Origin: Tetramitus jugosus | Lineage: Eukaryota > Heterolobosea > Eutetramitea > Acrasida > Vahlkampfiidae | Assembly (NCBI GenBank): GCA_937625935.1 | Contig: OW569348.1 | Coordinates: 124,001 to 188,000 of the forward strand | Length of the DNA stretch: 64,000 nt | Direction of reading: 5' to 3' | In this document: piece after piece, positions 1 through 13,644 of the stretch | How the letters are laid out: each line of letters begins with the position of its first letter | How positions within the stretch are numbered: position 1 is the stretch's first letter | Notes under the pieces: generated by a model | Databases searched by the model: none | The model's input: only the letters and a program-made list of their open reading frames with translations | Told to the model about the DNA's origin: nothing | Position numbers and translations under genes: made by a program

Positions 1-62
1 GATCACACAAACAGATAACAATTGTCCGAGTATTGATACAATAAGAATGAACAAGTACATAC

Positions 63-3024
63 TGATGGTGTAATTCTGCCCGGTACTAGCTTGTACAGGA
101 ATACGATGTCATCGGCATCGATTTCGTTGCTCAGTTGTTTCTCATCCGTCACCTCTTCATTGTCATCGTCATGAACATTCACATCCTTTCCATTGTGTTG
201 AACCACTGCGTCCATGGTCCAAAATTTGACTCTGAGATTCGAATCGATACTTTGAGTTCCCGTTTTGTTGGATGAAACAGGTTCCCAATTGATCAATTGA
301 TACTCCAGTAACTCAGTATAGTGAGTGGATACGAACACTCGGGGACACTTGTCCTTCATCTGGACCAAGTAGGAGAGAGTGGACGCAAGCAATGACAATC
401 CATCGAGTGCCAATGTACCCTTACCAAACTCATCAATCAACAGTAGAGATCTCTCTGTGCACGCTGTGGTCATGTGATTCATTTGTAGTAAATCGACAGC
501 AAATGTGGATTGGTGAACAGAGACACTGTCATGACTTTGTATTCGAGTCATGATTTGATCTGTGAGACCAATCACTGCCCTTTGTGCAGGCACAAACGAT
601 CCTATATGAGCCATGTATACAATGAGACCCACTTGCTTCAGATATACTGTTTTGCCTGAATTATTGGCACCGGTAATAAGGTTGACTCTATCAGAAGAAA
701 TGTCTTCCTGTTCATCATGATCATTCGCGTTATCGTCATCCATAAGGTTGAGGTAATGCTGGTTCTTGGAGGAAGATGGGGGAGATATGACAATATGAGT
801 ATCATTAGGAATAAATGTGCTCACAGTAAGTTCTTGCAATGGATGTCTCCCCTGTTCAATCTCTAAATGGTTGGACTTGGTGATGCTTGGTCTCACATAG
901 CAATTTTCCTTGGCAACAATCGCGAGTGATATTAAGCAGTCCAATTCAGCACATACTTCACTCACTCTTGCCACTGATTCACTCGAATTCAAAACATATT
1001 TTTCAATATTTCTCACGATGCAACTCTCAATCTCCAATATCTGTCCATGAACATCTCCCACTTCTTCATCCAGATCATGCATTGTTTTATTCTTGTAATA
1101 GAGACACTCTGACGACATAAACTAAAGGAAACTGTGTTAGAATTTGTGAAATACACACGGAATTGCGTGACAACTTACACTAAATTCGACACCAGGGATC
1201 TCTGGACTTGTTTCATTGGTTTCAGTCCTTTGTATTGCAATCAGATACCCTAACTGAGGATAGTAAACAATGTTAAAGGGAGGAAAATCATCTGGCAGTA
1301 GACCAGCTTCTTGATCAGCAACTAAACTGAGAAATCTATCCAATCCATTATATGTTTCCTTCTTTTCATCAAGTTCTTCATCGATTCCTGGTAATATTAC
1401 AATTCGGTTCACTGCTTTTGATTCTTTAAAATCGATAGCAGTTGACATCACTTGTAAATTTCCCAAGATATCTTGATTCATGGCCTTCACTAGCCTATGA
1501 ATTGCAGGTACTTGACTCAACAAATTGTCATCCACAGAACACAGCTCATAGATAGTCTTGAAACAATACAAGGTCTTATACAAATTTGACCAATCATTCA
1601 CTGAAGCTTTCACCTCCTTGATTCGCTTCAACATGGCCTTTGTGTTCTTCATGTGTTTTAAGCTATCTCTCAACTCATTGGTCAGTTCAGTATTGTATGG
1701 TTGAGAGAAAAACTGAACACCATTCATACGTTGATTAATCTCTTCCACATCCATCAATGGTTGCAAAAACCATTGTCTCAACAAGTCTCTTCCAATCTTT
1801 GACTTGGTTTTATTGAGAATACCAAAGAGAGAGTGGCCCTCCTTGGAAACACCGATTTTTCGTGCCATAGATGGATGTCGTTCAATGTGAAACACACCGA
1901 GAGACTTAAGAGTGCTCATATCAACTTGCATAAAACCAGAGCTACAAACAGATTCAGTACATCTATGGTACAATATGTATCACACTATAAGCTACTGCAT
2001 ACAATACATACAATGACAGGGATGATATTTTGGTAATCATCTTAAATACGAGGTCACCATCCAACTCACCAAACAATAACCGATTGGTTTGCATGAACTG
2101 AATGAGTGCCCCACCAGCTCTCACCATTTGACCATGATCTCCTGAATCAATTTGATTCAAATGGTTTCCAACATCAACCATTCTGTTCTTCAATTGATGG
2201 AGAAATGATAATATTCTCTGTTTGGCATACTCGTACTTGAAATCCTGAGATCTCAAAATCTTTACTTCAAATTCCACTCCAGGATTCATCGCATCATGAG
2301 CATGAATATCATCATCTTCATCATCGTTCGTATTATCACCACTTTCATCCACCGGTTCTAATGGTTTCCTGGCAGCTTGAAGAAGATTCATATCTGTCTT
2401 GGATGGAATCAAAATCATGGAGGGTCTTTCCTTGTATTTCACTGTTTGAATGAACCACCAGTTTATGGAAAATGCTGTTAGCCAAAAAAACAATACAAAA
2501 TTACACAAACTAGTACCTGACAACATAGTACCAAGTTACATACAAAACTCGAGACATTTAAAATCTCTGGTTTCGTTTGTTTCTCCCCACTTGAACTCTC
2601 CATTCATCATGTTCACCATTGCCACACCCAATCTACCTTTTTGAATGGCCAATGATACGACGCACTGTGCACGAATGCGTGTGTATAGGACCATTCGTGT
2701 CAGACATCAATCAATCAATACAACAACTAAATGAGGGTGATTGTCACATACATTGAGAGAATCATCATTCTCACCAGTCTTATCCTCACTACTCTCACTC
2801 ACAAAGGAGTGATGAGTGCTCTTGTCAGTGATGAAAGAAGAAGCTAGTGATGAAAATGATACATTGATATCATTGCCTCCTTGATAATGATTGTCAGTGC
2901 TCATCTTTTGTTTTTTGGGTGTTTGGTATTCGATTGTATTCAATTGCTCCTCATCATCTTCTTCTTGTCTCTCTAGTAAGTCATCGTCGAGAAATAATTG
3001 ATCCCCTTGTTCTTGTTGCTCCAT
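63..3024 (-). CDS. MSH5: MutS homologue MSH5, five exons, 3' end beyond window
   Basis: Meiotic MutS-family ATPase; MSH5 pairs with MSH4 to stabilise crossover intermediates. Exons read on the minus strand: 3024-2752, 2664-2544, 2474-2012, 1941-1179 and 1121-63, with GT-AG introns of 57-87 bp whose phases all agree (893 codons so far). Exon 2 has the MutS domain I signature (GRLGVAMVNM). Exon 4 carries the lever/connector region (TLKSLGVFHIERHPSM). Exon 5 has the Walker A-like GANNSGKTVYLKQVG, the family stretch MAHIGSFVPA and Walker B LLLIDEFGKGT. MAHIGSFVPA and SVHQSTFAVDLLQM are typical of MSH5 rather than MSH2 or MSH6. The last donor (acatac at 57-62) has no acceptor before the edge, so the C-terminus lies outside. 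The start chosen is the first in-frame ATG (3024); the frame is open further upstream to about 3130, so an extra 5' exon is possible. The N-terminal 90 residues are acidic and poorly conserved. Confidence 0.88.
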
Positions 3025-3116
3025 TTTACCAAAAGTTTTTTTGTATTGTTTGCTTTTTGTATGACGCCTGTTTTTTCTCTCTTCGACAGACACTTGCTGT
3101 AAACTCTCATCTTCGA

Positions 3117-3129
3117 TTTTGGCGGCAAA
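3117..3129. promoter_or_regulatory. E2F-like motif upstream of MSH5
   Basis: The + strand reads TTTTGGCGGCAAA, which matches the E2F/DP consensus TTTSSCGC apart from the final base. It lies about 95 bp upstream of the proposed MSH5 ATG. The same core recurs at several other gene starts in this window. Function is inferred from the motif only. Confidence 0.4.
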
Positions 3130-3135
3130 CTATGT

Positions 3136-4004
3136 TCATCGACTGCTATCCATAGGAGGTAGAGAAGAATTCAGATGGTTCCACCCCGTTTTGCACTCGA
3201 TAATCTGTTGATGATCATTCAATGGTATGAGCAACTGTTCTAAACTGGGATATGGAATCTGATGACAATTCATAAACAAGAGATAGAAGCTACAGTGCAC
3301 CGCTCTTTCCTTATTTTGCTCTCTCCATAGATGGAATGCCAACTTTAGGGATTCGAAGCCTCTGGGATTTCAAAGCCAACAATAGTGAGTGCTGTAATAT
3401 TGTTGTTGTTAATGTATGAGAAATAGCGATCAATTGCAGTGAGATACGCATCAGGAGCAGGCTTGGAAAGCTGGTAGTCATCCTGAGTAACAAAATTCCA
3501 TTCAACATCTGGAAAAGCCAACTGCATGGTGTGATCCCTGTTCCAAATGACTGAAGTGGCCATCCTTGGCGACTGTGTCACAACAAAACGAGTCACCCGA
3601 GGCAATAATGTCTTGAGCAAAAATTGCTGAACACCAGGCAACAATGGCAAATCTTTCTGTTGCTTGAGCAACTCCATGTGATAACGCTTCTTCTCACGGT
3701 ACAAGTCATCCCAGCTCTCATTGAGCAGAATCGGGTACTGTGTGAGCAATCGTTGTTTAACACCAGCGGAGGAGCAATGAGAAGTGAGACAATAGCTCTC
3801 AAATGACCAATCCAATTGTAGACCTCTGACAGATAACAATTGTTTGTAAGCATCATAGTGAACAGGCTCCGTATCAATCAACGTTCCATCCAGATCAAAC
3901 AGCAATAGCACCTCGTCATTGGAGTTGATCATTGGGTGATTACTGTTTGGTGCAATTCGCTGCAACAACTCTTGTGTAATCACATGTTCTTCTTCAACAC
4001 TCAT
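3136..4004 (-). CDS. HAD-like hydrolase (beta-phosphoglucomutase/phosphatase type), frame broken near 3350
   Basis: Haloacid dehalogenase superfamily, probably a small-molecule phosphatase or phosphoglucomutase-like enzyme; substrate unknown. Motif I is FDLDGTLIDTEP at residues 36-47 (nucleophile D37, acid/base D39). Motif II is the Thr-Gln-Ser region FVVTQSP, and motif III is the Lys in LSKPAPDAY. The frame from ATG 4004 stops at 3345, just after motif IV (IVGFE), which is too early for the fold. The remaining helix and C-terminal cap sequence (KLAFHLWREQNKERAVHCSF) continues in another frame from about 3342 to 3136. One missing base in the run around 3347-3352 would join them into a protein of about 288 residues. 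No plausible intron spans the join. It is either an assembly indel or a recently broken gene. MSH5 lies downstream in the same orientation. Confidence 0.7.
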
Positions 4005-4122
4005 GATTTCGACTAGTCAGCAAACTAATGGATTTGATCGTTGTTGTTTTTCTTGCTGTGATCACAAAAATGATAGCGAAAAAGAGGCTTGTTTTTTCTT
4101 TACATAGCAAACGATGAATCAT

Positions 4123-6032
<1,910 letters not shown>

Positions 6033-7076
6033 ATGCCAGCATTCAATGACATTTGTGGAAAGTACGGTGCCGAATTGGACAAGACTGTTCAATTAATGTG
6101 TGCCAAGGGAAAGGGCCTATTGGCTGCTGATGAGAGCACCAGCACCATTGGCAACCGTTTTGACAAGATTGGTGTCGAAAACATTGAAGCCAACAGACAA
6201 GCCTACAGACAACTCTTGTTCACCACTGACAAGGAATATGCACAGTACATTTCTGGTGTGATTCTCTATGAGGAGACCTTGTTCCAATCTCACAAGGACG
6301 GTCGTCCATTTGTTCAATTGTTGAACGAATTGAACATTGTTCCTGGTATCAAGGTTGACTTGGGTGTCAAGGAATTGTATGGTACCAATGGTGATGTGAC
6401 CACTCAAGGTTTCGATGACTTGGACAAGCGTATTGCCAAGTATTACAATCAAGGTGCTCGTTTTGCAAAGTGGAGAGCAGTGTACAAGGTGACTGCTGCT
6501 GCCAATCCATCTCTTGTGTGCATTGAACAGAATGCACAGGGATTGGCTCGTTATGCTGCCATGTGTCAAGCCAATGGTTTGGTACCAATTGTCGAACCAG
6601 AAATCTTGGTCATGGAAGGTGATCACGACATTGAGAGATCCTATCAGGTGACTGAAAAGGTGTTGGCCAGCGTGTTCAAGGCACTCATTGATCACAATGT
6701 GTCACTCGAGAGAATGATTCTCAAGCCAAACATGGTGTTGCCAGGTACAAAGTGCCCTCAACAAGCCTCTGTTCAACAAGTTGCTGAATATACTTTGAGA
6801 GCATTGAGAAGAACTGTGCCACCTGCAGTGCCAGGCATCATGTTCTTGTCTGGTGGTCAATCCGAAGAGGAGTCTGCTGAGCACTTGGATGCCATCAACA
6901 GAATTCCTGGTGCTTCCCCATGGGCCATCAGCTTCTCCTATGGACGTGCCTTGCAACAATCTGCACTCTCTGCATGGAGAGGCAAGGAAGAGAATGTCAA
7001 GGCTGGACAGGACGCCTTCTTGCAAAAGTCCAAGAGTTGCTTCTTGGCTGCTCAAGGAAAGCTCCACAGTGCTTAA
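6033..7076 (+). CDS. Fructose-1,6-bisphosphate aldolase, class I
   Basis: Cleaves fructose-1,6-bisphosphate into dihydroxyacetone phosphate and glyceraldehyde-3-phosphate through a Schiff base. The 347-residue protein is animal/plant-like class I: LLAADESTSTIGNRF at residues 29-43, the KWRAVYK segment near 146-152, and the Schiff-base Lys231 in MILKPNMVLPG. The glycine-rich phosphate loop FLSGGQSEEES is intact. The C-terminus is non-canonical and lacks the terminal Tyr of muscle aldolase (it ends GKLHSA). The frame is open upstream to 5886, but the first ATG is at 6033 after a CAAC-rich leader, and MPAF is the natural start. There are no introns. It pairs divergently with GAPDH, the next-but-one step of glycolysis. 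Confidence 0.97.
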   Translation: MPAFNDICGKYGAELDKTVQLMCAKGKGLLAADESTSTIGNRFDKIGVENIEANRQAYRQLLFTTDKEYAQYISGVILYEETLFQSHKDGRPFVQLLNELNIVPGIKVDLGVKELYGTNGDVTTQGFDDLDKRIAKYYNQGARFAKWRAVYKVTAAANPSLVCIEQNAQGLARYAAMCQANGLVPIVEPEILVMEGDHDIERSYQVTEKVLASVFKALIDHNVSLERMILKPNMVLPGTKCPQQASVQQVAEYTLRALRRTVPPAVPGIMFLSGGQSEEESAEHLDAINRIPGASPWAISFSYGRALQQSALSAWRGKEENVKAGQDAFLQKSKSCFLAAQGKLHSA

Positions 7077-7147
7077 ATCTGAATGACTACTCGTTTTATT
7101 CGTAGTAAACAGTAACCATGTATTTCAATTAATAGTTTATTATGATT

Positions 7148-10100
7148 CTATTCTGCTTTGGGTGGGTGGAACAGATTGTAGTGCAATTGTGTCTTGCGAA
7201 TGACTTGTTGCAGCGAGAGAGCATGATTGGCTGATCGATTGTTGTTGTTCCGTGGTCTGTTGGTCCTTCTTCTGTGGCGCTTCTTGGATGTATCCATACT
7301 TTGACTGCTGCTGTCTCTCGTTTGATCATCATTAGGGGCATTGTTGCTGTGCATCACTATCCATTGATTTAATCTTTGAATGACCTGGAGACTGTGATGG
7401 GTGAGATAGTGTTGGAAGCAGTCAGCCAGATAATCGACCTCTAGTTGAAGGATGTTAGTGAATTGAGGATGATTGTGAGTCGCAGGTCCAGCAACTCCAG
7501 TTCTCACCTGGTCCAATAACAGTTCTGTGATTCTCTCCAGTAGTTTCGAGAGGACGGTACTCCGAATTCTATCACCGATACCAAATTGGTCAAACTTGTA
7601 GTGAACTCTGACAAGATCATTCAATAGTTCAATAATGTAGGGTCGAACAGATAGGCATGCTGACTTCGAGTCCATTGAGCCGTCTATTTTCTTAGGTGTC
7701 GAGATTGGTACATCTAACATTGATGGGCAATGGACAATGTGTAAGTTTAAATCTCTGATCTTACATTGGACATAGGAATCTATCATCATGGTTTCCAATA
7801 ATTCGTATGTCGGCTTCGTGTTATCCCAAATTTCCTTCTCTAAGTCCTCTATCGATAGGTTCACCAAGTGTTCTTTGGTTCTTGGCTGGACTGACTGCAA
7901 GCCTTTCTTGTCATACTCATCATATGAGTCAGAACTTCCAGATGACTGTGAAGAATTATCACTAGAGTAATCAGTGTCGCTGTATGACGATTCATCCATG
8001 TAAATGCTCTGCCTTTTCATTAGAGGATGCGCATCACTGTCACAGAGACCATCAGTCCCATTTTGCTGCTTAATCTCGGTCGAGTGTTGAAGAGTACTCA
8101 ATGTCGTGGATATCAAAGTGACAGACTTGCGTATCATTGTTTTCAAGAGCCCATCCTCATTCAGGCAATTTAAACAATTACCCAACAAGAGAATCATTTT
8201 GATTTCTGGGTCCATATGTCTCTGCTCTTGACCATGAAGTTTAACAGCACTATCATCAATGGAAGAGAAATGATCATCGACTATCGTGAATGAATACACA
8301 GTGGAAGAATGGTGGGGTCGTAATATTTTTCGAGTTCGATTCTTGATCGCTAATCGATTGGCAATGCCTATCACTTGCATCATCGAATGATGCAAAACAT
8401 CTGAATAGCACAACGTCAGCTCAGAGACATAAATCTGCCATTTAGTTGTTAGTGCACTCCAGCGCATCTTATCTTCACATTGGTGATTCAAGGTGATTGT
8501 CATGGGAACTAATCTTCTCAGGTGGAATAGAACATTGTCAAAATGGTTTGCGAACAAGATCTGAACCTTTGTGCAATGGGCTTCCTTTTTCGAAGTTGTA
8601 AACACTCTCCAATCAGAAGATGGTCCATAATGGTAGCTATGAAGACATTTCACCTGTTTGATCGCATATTGGAATAACTTTTCTATTGTTGAATTCAACA
8701 TTGCTATAGAATTGTCTATGAGGTAAGAAAATACTTTACATCCAACTTTTTCAGTAGTTGAAGCATTAGAAATCAGAGTTTCGGTGCATTGTGCTATTCT
8801 GTAGACACATTTCATGAGCATTGGTTGATCCACCGTCTTACTATCAACTTCACTAATTAGATTATTCGCAAAGTTGCAGAAGACCATAAAGATAAAAGTG
8901 AATAGTTCATCAATATACATCCTTTCTGATTCTATCATTTGCTTTCGAAACGCTAATATTTGATTCTTTTGCATTTCACTGCTCCCTCGATAGAGGTTTC
9001 TGAATTTGAGAGCGTCTTGTTTCATTCTTCTGTCTATTCTCTTGGAACTTTCAAAACAATAGATGGCTAAATTAGGAATATGGTACTCTAATATATCACA
9101 CATTCTTTCGCATACATGGCAAATCTCTTGTTCGTTGTCTCTTAGCTCACACTCTGTACTTGGATCAAGTTTGACAGGGGAAATATCAGAGTGATCAGAT
9201 TCTTCGGAGGATTCATTTGAAGAATTTTCTTCTGTCTTAACACTAGTGTCTTTGACGATACTTTCGCAAACAAAATTATCATTGGCCAATCGATGATTAT
9301 TCCATGAGTGAAGTTGTTCGATAATAAAATCTTGGTAGCTGTTTGTGTGATGCCACGACGGATCTGTTTCACAGTCCAGATCGTAGAGATAATCAATGAT
9401 GGATATCTTTTCTTCTGTTACTTCTTCCAACTGAGCCACAGATGTATTTGAAATATCAGGGTGTAAATCTAATATTGAGAGTAATTTGTCTCTGGTTTCA
9501 ACAACTTGTTTCATGATGATATCGAGATACATCTTTAGGAAAATTGGACTTTGAGAGTCATGCATTAGATATTTAGCTTTCTTGTAGTATGTAACCATTT
9601 TCTCAAAATCTCCCTGACTAAGACACTGTTCAATGAGTGATGGAATGTTGAGAGCAAACGACAACCTCTCGATAATGGCCAACATCTTTTTGATATTTTC
9701 CTCTCGTCCTCTAACTTGGATCATTGGCTCGAATAGTTCAGTGATTTGATTCTGAAGATTTTTGACTAGAAGATTCATATTATTCAACCAAGTAATCTGA
9801 AATTGTTCGGATGGGATACTGGCTCCTCGATTTTTCTTTGTACTCGTGGTGTTCAATTGATTCTGTTGAAAGATTTCTTCCAAGTTGTCTTTGCAATAGA
9901 TGAAACGTCCCAAATGATTCTTCACTAACTGTTTCATATCGTCACTAATATCATCTATACATCCATTAACTTTGTTCTTTCCTGTGATGAATTGCTTTTC
10001 ATCTGAATTCTTGTGAACAATGGCAAGATATCTCGAAGACACAAATCCTTCTGAATTCGGATTAATTCCTAATGAAGAATCAGAAACAAAGCGAGTAATA

Positions 10101-10872
10101 TCATTATGAAGACCCAGGGGATCTATCACTGTCAATAACTTTTTTCTGATATTAACACCTCCTTGATTGTTGTTGTGTATTGATTTAAGGGATATCTCTA
10201 ATTGGAGTTGCTGTAGTGATACATTTGATACATCTCTCGTTAATTCGTTCGTTTAAAGAAGATACAGTCTGTTCACATACTAAGAAAACTTACATCTTCA
10301 ACTAACGCAGCGTGTTTCCAACTTGTTGGATTCTCGTCGTCCATGTCATCGTAATTATCATCATCTTCATCTTCGTTTTCCTCACTGCTCTTTTCCTCAC
10401 TATCAACGTTCTCTTTTTGATCCTTCTTCTTCAGTTTCTTCTTTGAGAAGAGCAAAGCCTTCTTCATTGTTGAAGAAACGGGGGTGGCAGAAGAAAATTT
10501 GTGAGTAAGGTTGGTTATGGCTTTCGTGGCCTTCTTAGAAGAGAGTTTCTTTCTTCTTGACTTTTGTTTCAGCGTTGGAGAAGAATGGCTTGATTGATCG
10601 TTCAAAGTCTTCTCTTCTCTACCATCATCACTCTCTAACATCTCTTTGTTCTCGGCTTCTTCTTCCTCATTGCTGGATTCACCATCTCTAGAGTCAGTAG
10701 TTTCATTATCTTTCTCTAAGCTATCACTACTTTCATCTTCATTGTTCTCTGTGCTTTCATTCGAGCTGCTCTCATCATCAGAACTGTTGTTACTACTACT
10801 ACTACTACTATCACTGTCGTTAGAGCTGTTGCTACTATCAGTATCGCTATCCTCAACAGAACGAGAAGGCAT
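7148..10872 (-). CDS. SEC5: Exocyst subunit Sec5-like (EXOC2), two exons
   Basis: Likely Sec5 subunit of the exocyst, which tethers secretory vesicles to the plasma membrane. Exon 1 is 10872-10294; exon 2 is 10210-7148, with a phase-0 83 bp intron (donor GTAAGT, acceptor CTACAG), giving about 1213 residues. The first 193 residues are an acidic Ser/Asp/Glu- and Lys-rich low-complexity tail in place of the animal IPT/TIG domain. Exon 2 opens with the Sec5 signature: DPLGLHND, then SSRYLAIVHKNS and the VKNHLGRFIYCKDNLEEI helix, matching the conserved 'YLSTVHKDT...NFDRFVSCKDTID' region. The C-terminal TNILQLEVDYLADCF also resembles Sec5. The middle is divergent, so the subunit call rests on the N-terminal core. 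The tail-to-tail gap to the aldolase gene is 71 bp. Confidence 0.72.
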
Positions 10873-10956
10873 CTGATAAATCTCTAGAAAAACGACACCA
10901 CGACTTGACTCTTGTTTATCGGGATCGGCGCTTTATTCTTTTCAGTGAAAATTTTC

Positions 10957-12822
10957 TCACCGACGCTCATTTACAACTACTGAAAAACTCTCATTAGAGT
11001 ATTGACTGTCAGAGTCACTCGTTTCAGAACGCGTTTCATCATCAAAGTCATACGTTTGACTCCTTCTCATTCTTTTGCTGGTGGATTTGGTATTGAACGT
11101 TCCTCCTCGCCTCTTCTTGTTCATCTTCTGCTGATGATGACCATTGTGTTCTTGTTCACTGTCATCATCATCATCATCACCACTCCTATGCATCATCATG
11201 ATTCTTTGTTGTTCTTGCTCTTGTGTTGTCTGTTCACATGGATTGAGAGGATTCTTCTCCAGATGATCATTCAAGAAGAATAGACTCCTGCTCTTGCTAA
11301 TCATTGTATTTCTCTCATCTTCGCACTGCACTGTTCTCAGTTGGGCAGCTCTCTGGAAATATTTTTGAGCATGGCTGGCCAATTGAGTCTTTGTTCTCGT
11401 TGGGACAAACTCAATGGAAATCTTTTTCCAGTCGTTGCCATACAGTTGATAGCCCTTGAGAAATTGTTCGTGTTCCTCCGATGTCCACGTACCCTTCTTG
11501 ACACTCTGTCTGTGATGTGTCTTGTTGGTGCTATTGTTGTTATTGTTGTTGGTGCTATTGGTATTCTTCTTCTGGTGATGATGATGATGATGGAGGGTGC
11601 CGGCAGAAGCAGTAGTGAGATGACTCGAGTGAGACTTGTTCTTCTTGTTGTACTTGTTGCGAGTTGTATGCTTTCCCGTCACAATTGTTGTTGTGCTTGT
11701 GCTGGTCGCTCTTCTGCCCAATATTGTTGTTGTTGTTGTTGTTGTTGTTGTATCCTTGGGAGAGTGACCTGCCATTCTCTTCTTCCTACTATGCTTGTTG
11801 GTGTTACTCTTGTTGTTGTTGTTGTTGTTGTGAGTGTCATGTTCATCATCACTATCATCACTGTCATCATCATCAGAGGTAGGAGGAGTGGCAGTTATAG
11901 TAGAGACCTCTTCCTTATTTTCATCACTGTCATCATCATCAATATCATCATCACAACTTTTACTCTGATTGTGTTCATGGTGATTATTGTATGATGATGA
12001 TAATGATGGTGGTGGTGGTCGTTGTTGTTGCTCAATAGCAGGATTCATACTGCTGCTCTTGTAGTGTCTATTGTTGTTGCTACTGCTTCTACTACTACTA
12101 CTACTACTAATCATACTTTTGTTAGTAGTAGTATACAACATTGTTGATGATGATGGCATTTCATTCATGATCCAAGCACTACAACAACATGCAGCATGTG
12201 AGGAGGCAGCACTTGCAGCAGCAGCAATAGTAGTAGTACACTTGTGGTTAAGTGATGGTAGTGATGGTGGTGGTGATGGTGGAGAGCAACAAGAGTGATG
12301 AGTAGTGTTGTTGTTGTTGTATTTGAAATGACCAGTGCCAGGGCAACCATGAGAGAAGACAATGTGAGGAGAGGAGTTGTTCATAGGAGCAGGAGCTGTA
12401 GTCGTAGTAGTAGTAGTCTTGGCAGCAATGGCAGCAGTCATTGGAGGATTGGTGAATGTTGTTGTTGTTGTTGCAAAGGGATGATTGTTGGGACCTCTTG
12501 GTGCAAACAATGGTTCCAAAACAGTCAATAATGATGATTGCTGCCGTGGCAGTAGCAGCAACGATGATGAAAGTGCAGCAGCATCAGCAGCAGCAGTCAT
12601 GACTGTACTAGTGCTCCAAGTGTTTGAAGTGAAGGGACGACTCTCTGGAAGATGTCCATGATAGTGAGAAGACATCATCTTGTTATCAACAGCTCTTTCA
12701 CTTGCTATTGGCTCAGAAATTGTATGATGAGGGTGATGATTATCCTTGCTACTGTTGTTGCAGCAGCAGCAGGAATGGATGATTCGTTGTCTAGTTTCAC
12801 TTCGTGTTGTCATGGTATTCAT
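10957..12822 (-). CDS. SHAQKYF-type single Myb-repeat transcription factor
   Basis: Nuclear DNA-binding protein of the 1R-Myb/SHAQKYF class known from plants, Dictyostelium and other amoebae. One Myb/SANT repeat lies at about residues 445-497: [15 protein letters not shown], then YGNDWKKIS, and the class-defining [11 protein letters not shown]. The rest is low complexity: poly-Thr, Asn, Ser, His and Asp runs from long trinucleotide tracts, plus basic KKRRGG/KRMRR clusters near the C-terminus that could be nuclear signals. The start is the first ATG (12822; two further ATGs follow), giving 621 residues. Upstream codons to 12888 have no ATG. Target genes cannot be told from sequence. Confidence 0.85.
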   Translation of the reverse strand: MNTMTTRSETRQRIIHSCCCCNNSSKDNHHPHHTISEPIASERAVDNKMMSSHYHGHLPESRPFTSNTWSTSTVMTAAADAAALSSSLLLLPRQQSSLLTVLEPLFAPRGPNNHPFATTTTTFTNPPMTAAIAAKTTTTTTTAPAPMNNSSPHIVFSHGCPGTGHFKYNNNNTTHHSCCSPPSPPPSLPSLNHKCTTTIAAAASAASSHAACCCSAWIMNEMPSSSTMLYTTTNKSMISSSSSSRSSSNNNRHYKSSSMNPAIEQQQRPPPPSLSSSYNNHHEHNQSKSCDDDIDDDDSDENKEEVSTITATPPTSDDDDSDDSDDEHDTHNNNNNNKSNTNKHSRKKRMAGHSPKDTTTTTTTTTILGRRATSTSTTTIVTGKHTTRNKYNKKNKSHSSHLTTASAGTLHHHHHHQKKNTNSTNNNNNNSTNKTHHRQSVKKGTWTSEEHEQFLKGYQLYGNDWKKISIEFVPTRTKTQLASHAQKYFQRAAQLRTVQCEDERNTMISKSRSLFFLNDHLEKNPLNPCEQTTQEQEQQRIMMMHRSGDDDDDDSEQEHNGHHQQKMNKKRRGGTFNTKSTSKRMRRSQTYDFDDETRSETSDSDSQYSNESFSVVVNERR

Positions 12823-13644
12823 GATTGTGATGTGCAATATTGGATGATTGGTTGATGATATCCTTGTCAGTGCGTAGGTATTGCACAATGAAGTTCTTGT
12901 TTTGTTATTCTTGTTATTCTTGTTGTGATTGATGATAGGATGGGTGGAAGAATATGCAAGTCACGAGGATGTCAAAAGGGTGCACTAGAAAGTGGTGTCC
13001 TGGACGGTGCCGTGGTTGCATAACATGTGTGGAAGATAGAGTTAGGAGTCAAATGTCAAAACAATCGCCCATAAGACCATTCAGGGAGTCGCACTATCGT
13101 CCAACATTTGTGAACGATTCTGACTCTTCGTCCAATTTGCTTCGTTTAGCTCGTTCGAAAAATACAAAACGGGACAAGACCCGATGGTCGCAAGATAGAA
13201 TTTCCAGCGTTGATTATCTTTCCTGAAACAAGGATTTCCTCGCCCTTTTCCACAATGAGAAACGCAACCGACTTACAAAACAAATTTCTGAACCCTCTCG
13301 TAAAGTAGCTACTTCACATCACTGACGAGTAAACTTCGGAAGTTTTGTTCTTATCCATGTCATACTCTCAATTGAAAAACAATTTCCTGTCGAGGAGTCC
13401 ATGACGGACTGCCTACCAGTCAAACATTGATCCCATAAGGAGGATGTGAATTCTAACAATTTGTTCAAATTGCAGTGATTTGTGGTGATTTTCTGTGAAT
13501 CATCTTCAACCTGTTCATTGAAACACAATTTTTTTCACAAGGAAACACCGACAAGGAAGGATGACTCACTAAGTTGTAAACTCAAGTTTCGTAAAATCTG
13601 CCCGCGACATTCAATTTACCGACAGCTCAATTGGAAACCAGAAA
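12823..13644. other. Intergenic region between the Myb and RGS-GPCR genes
   Basis: About 820 bp between divergent genes, so it should contain both promoters. Open frames at 12954-13226 (+) and 13319-13528 (-) have no domain-like pattern and unlike composition. I see no RNA gene or repeat here. Confidence 0.5.

Noticed and set aside
11341..11994. 217-codon plus-strand ORF rich in Val, Leu and Cys over the Myb gene
   Set aside because: It is the antisense of poly-Thr/Asn/Ser trinucleotide tracts; the SHAQKYF Myb domain on the minus strand is clearly the coding strand.
12954..13226. 90-codon plus-strand ORF between the Myb and receptor genes
   Set aside because: No domain pattern, no conserved-looking start context; composition does not resemble neighbouring genes.
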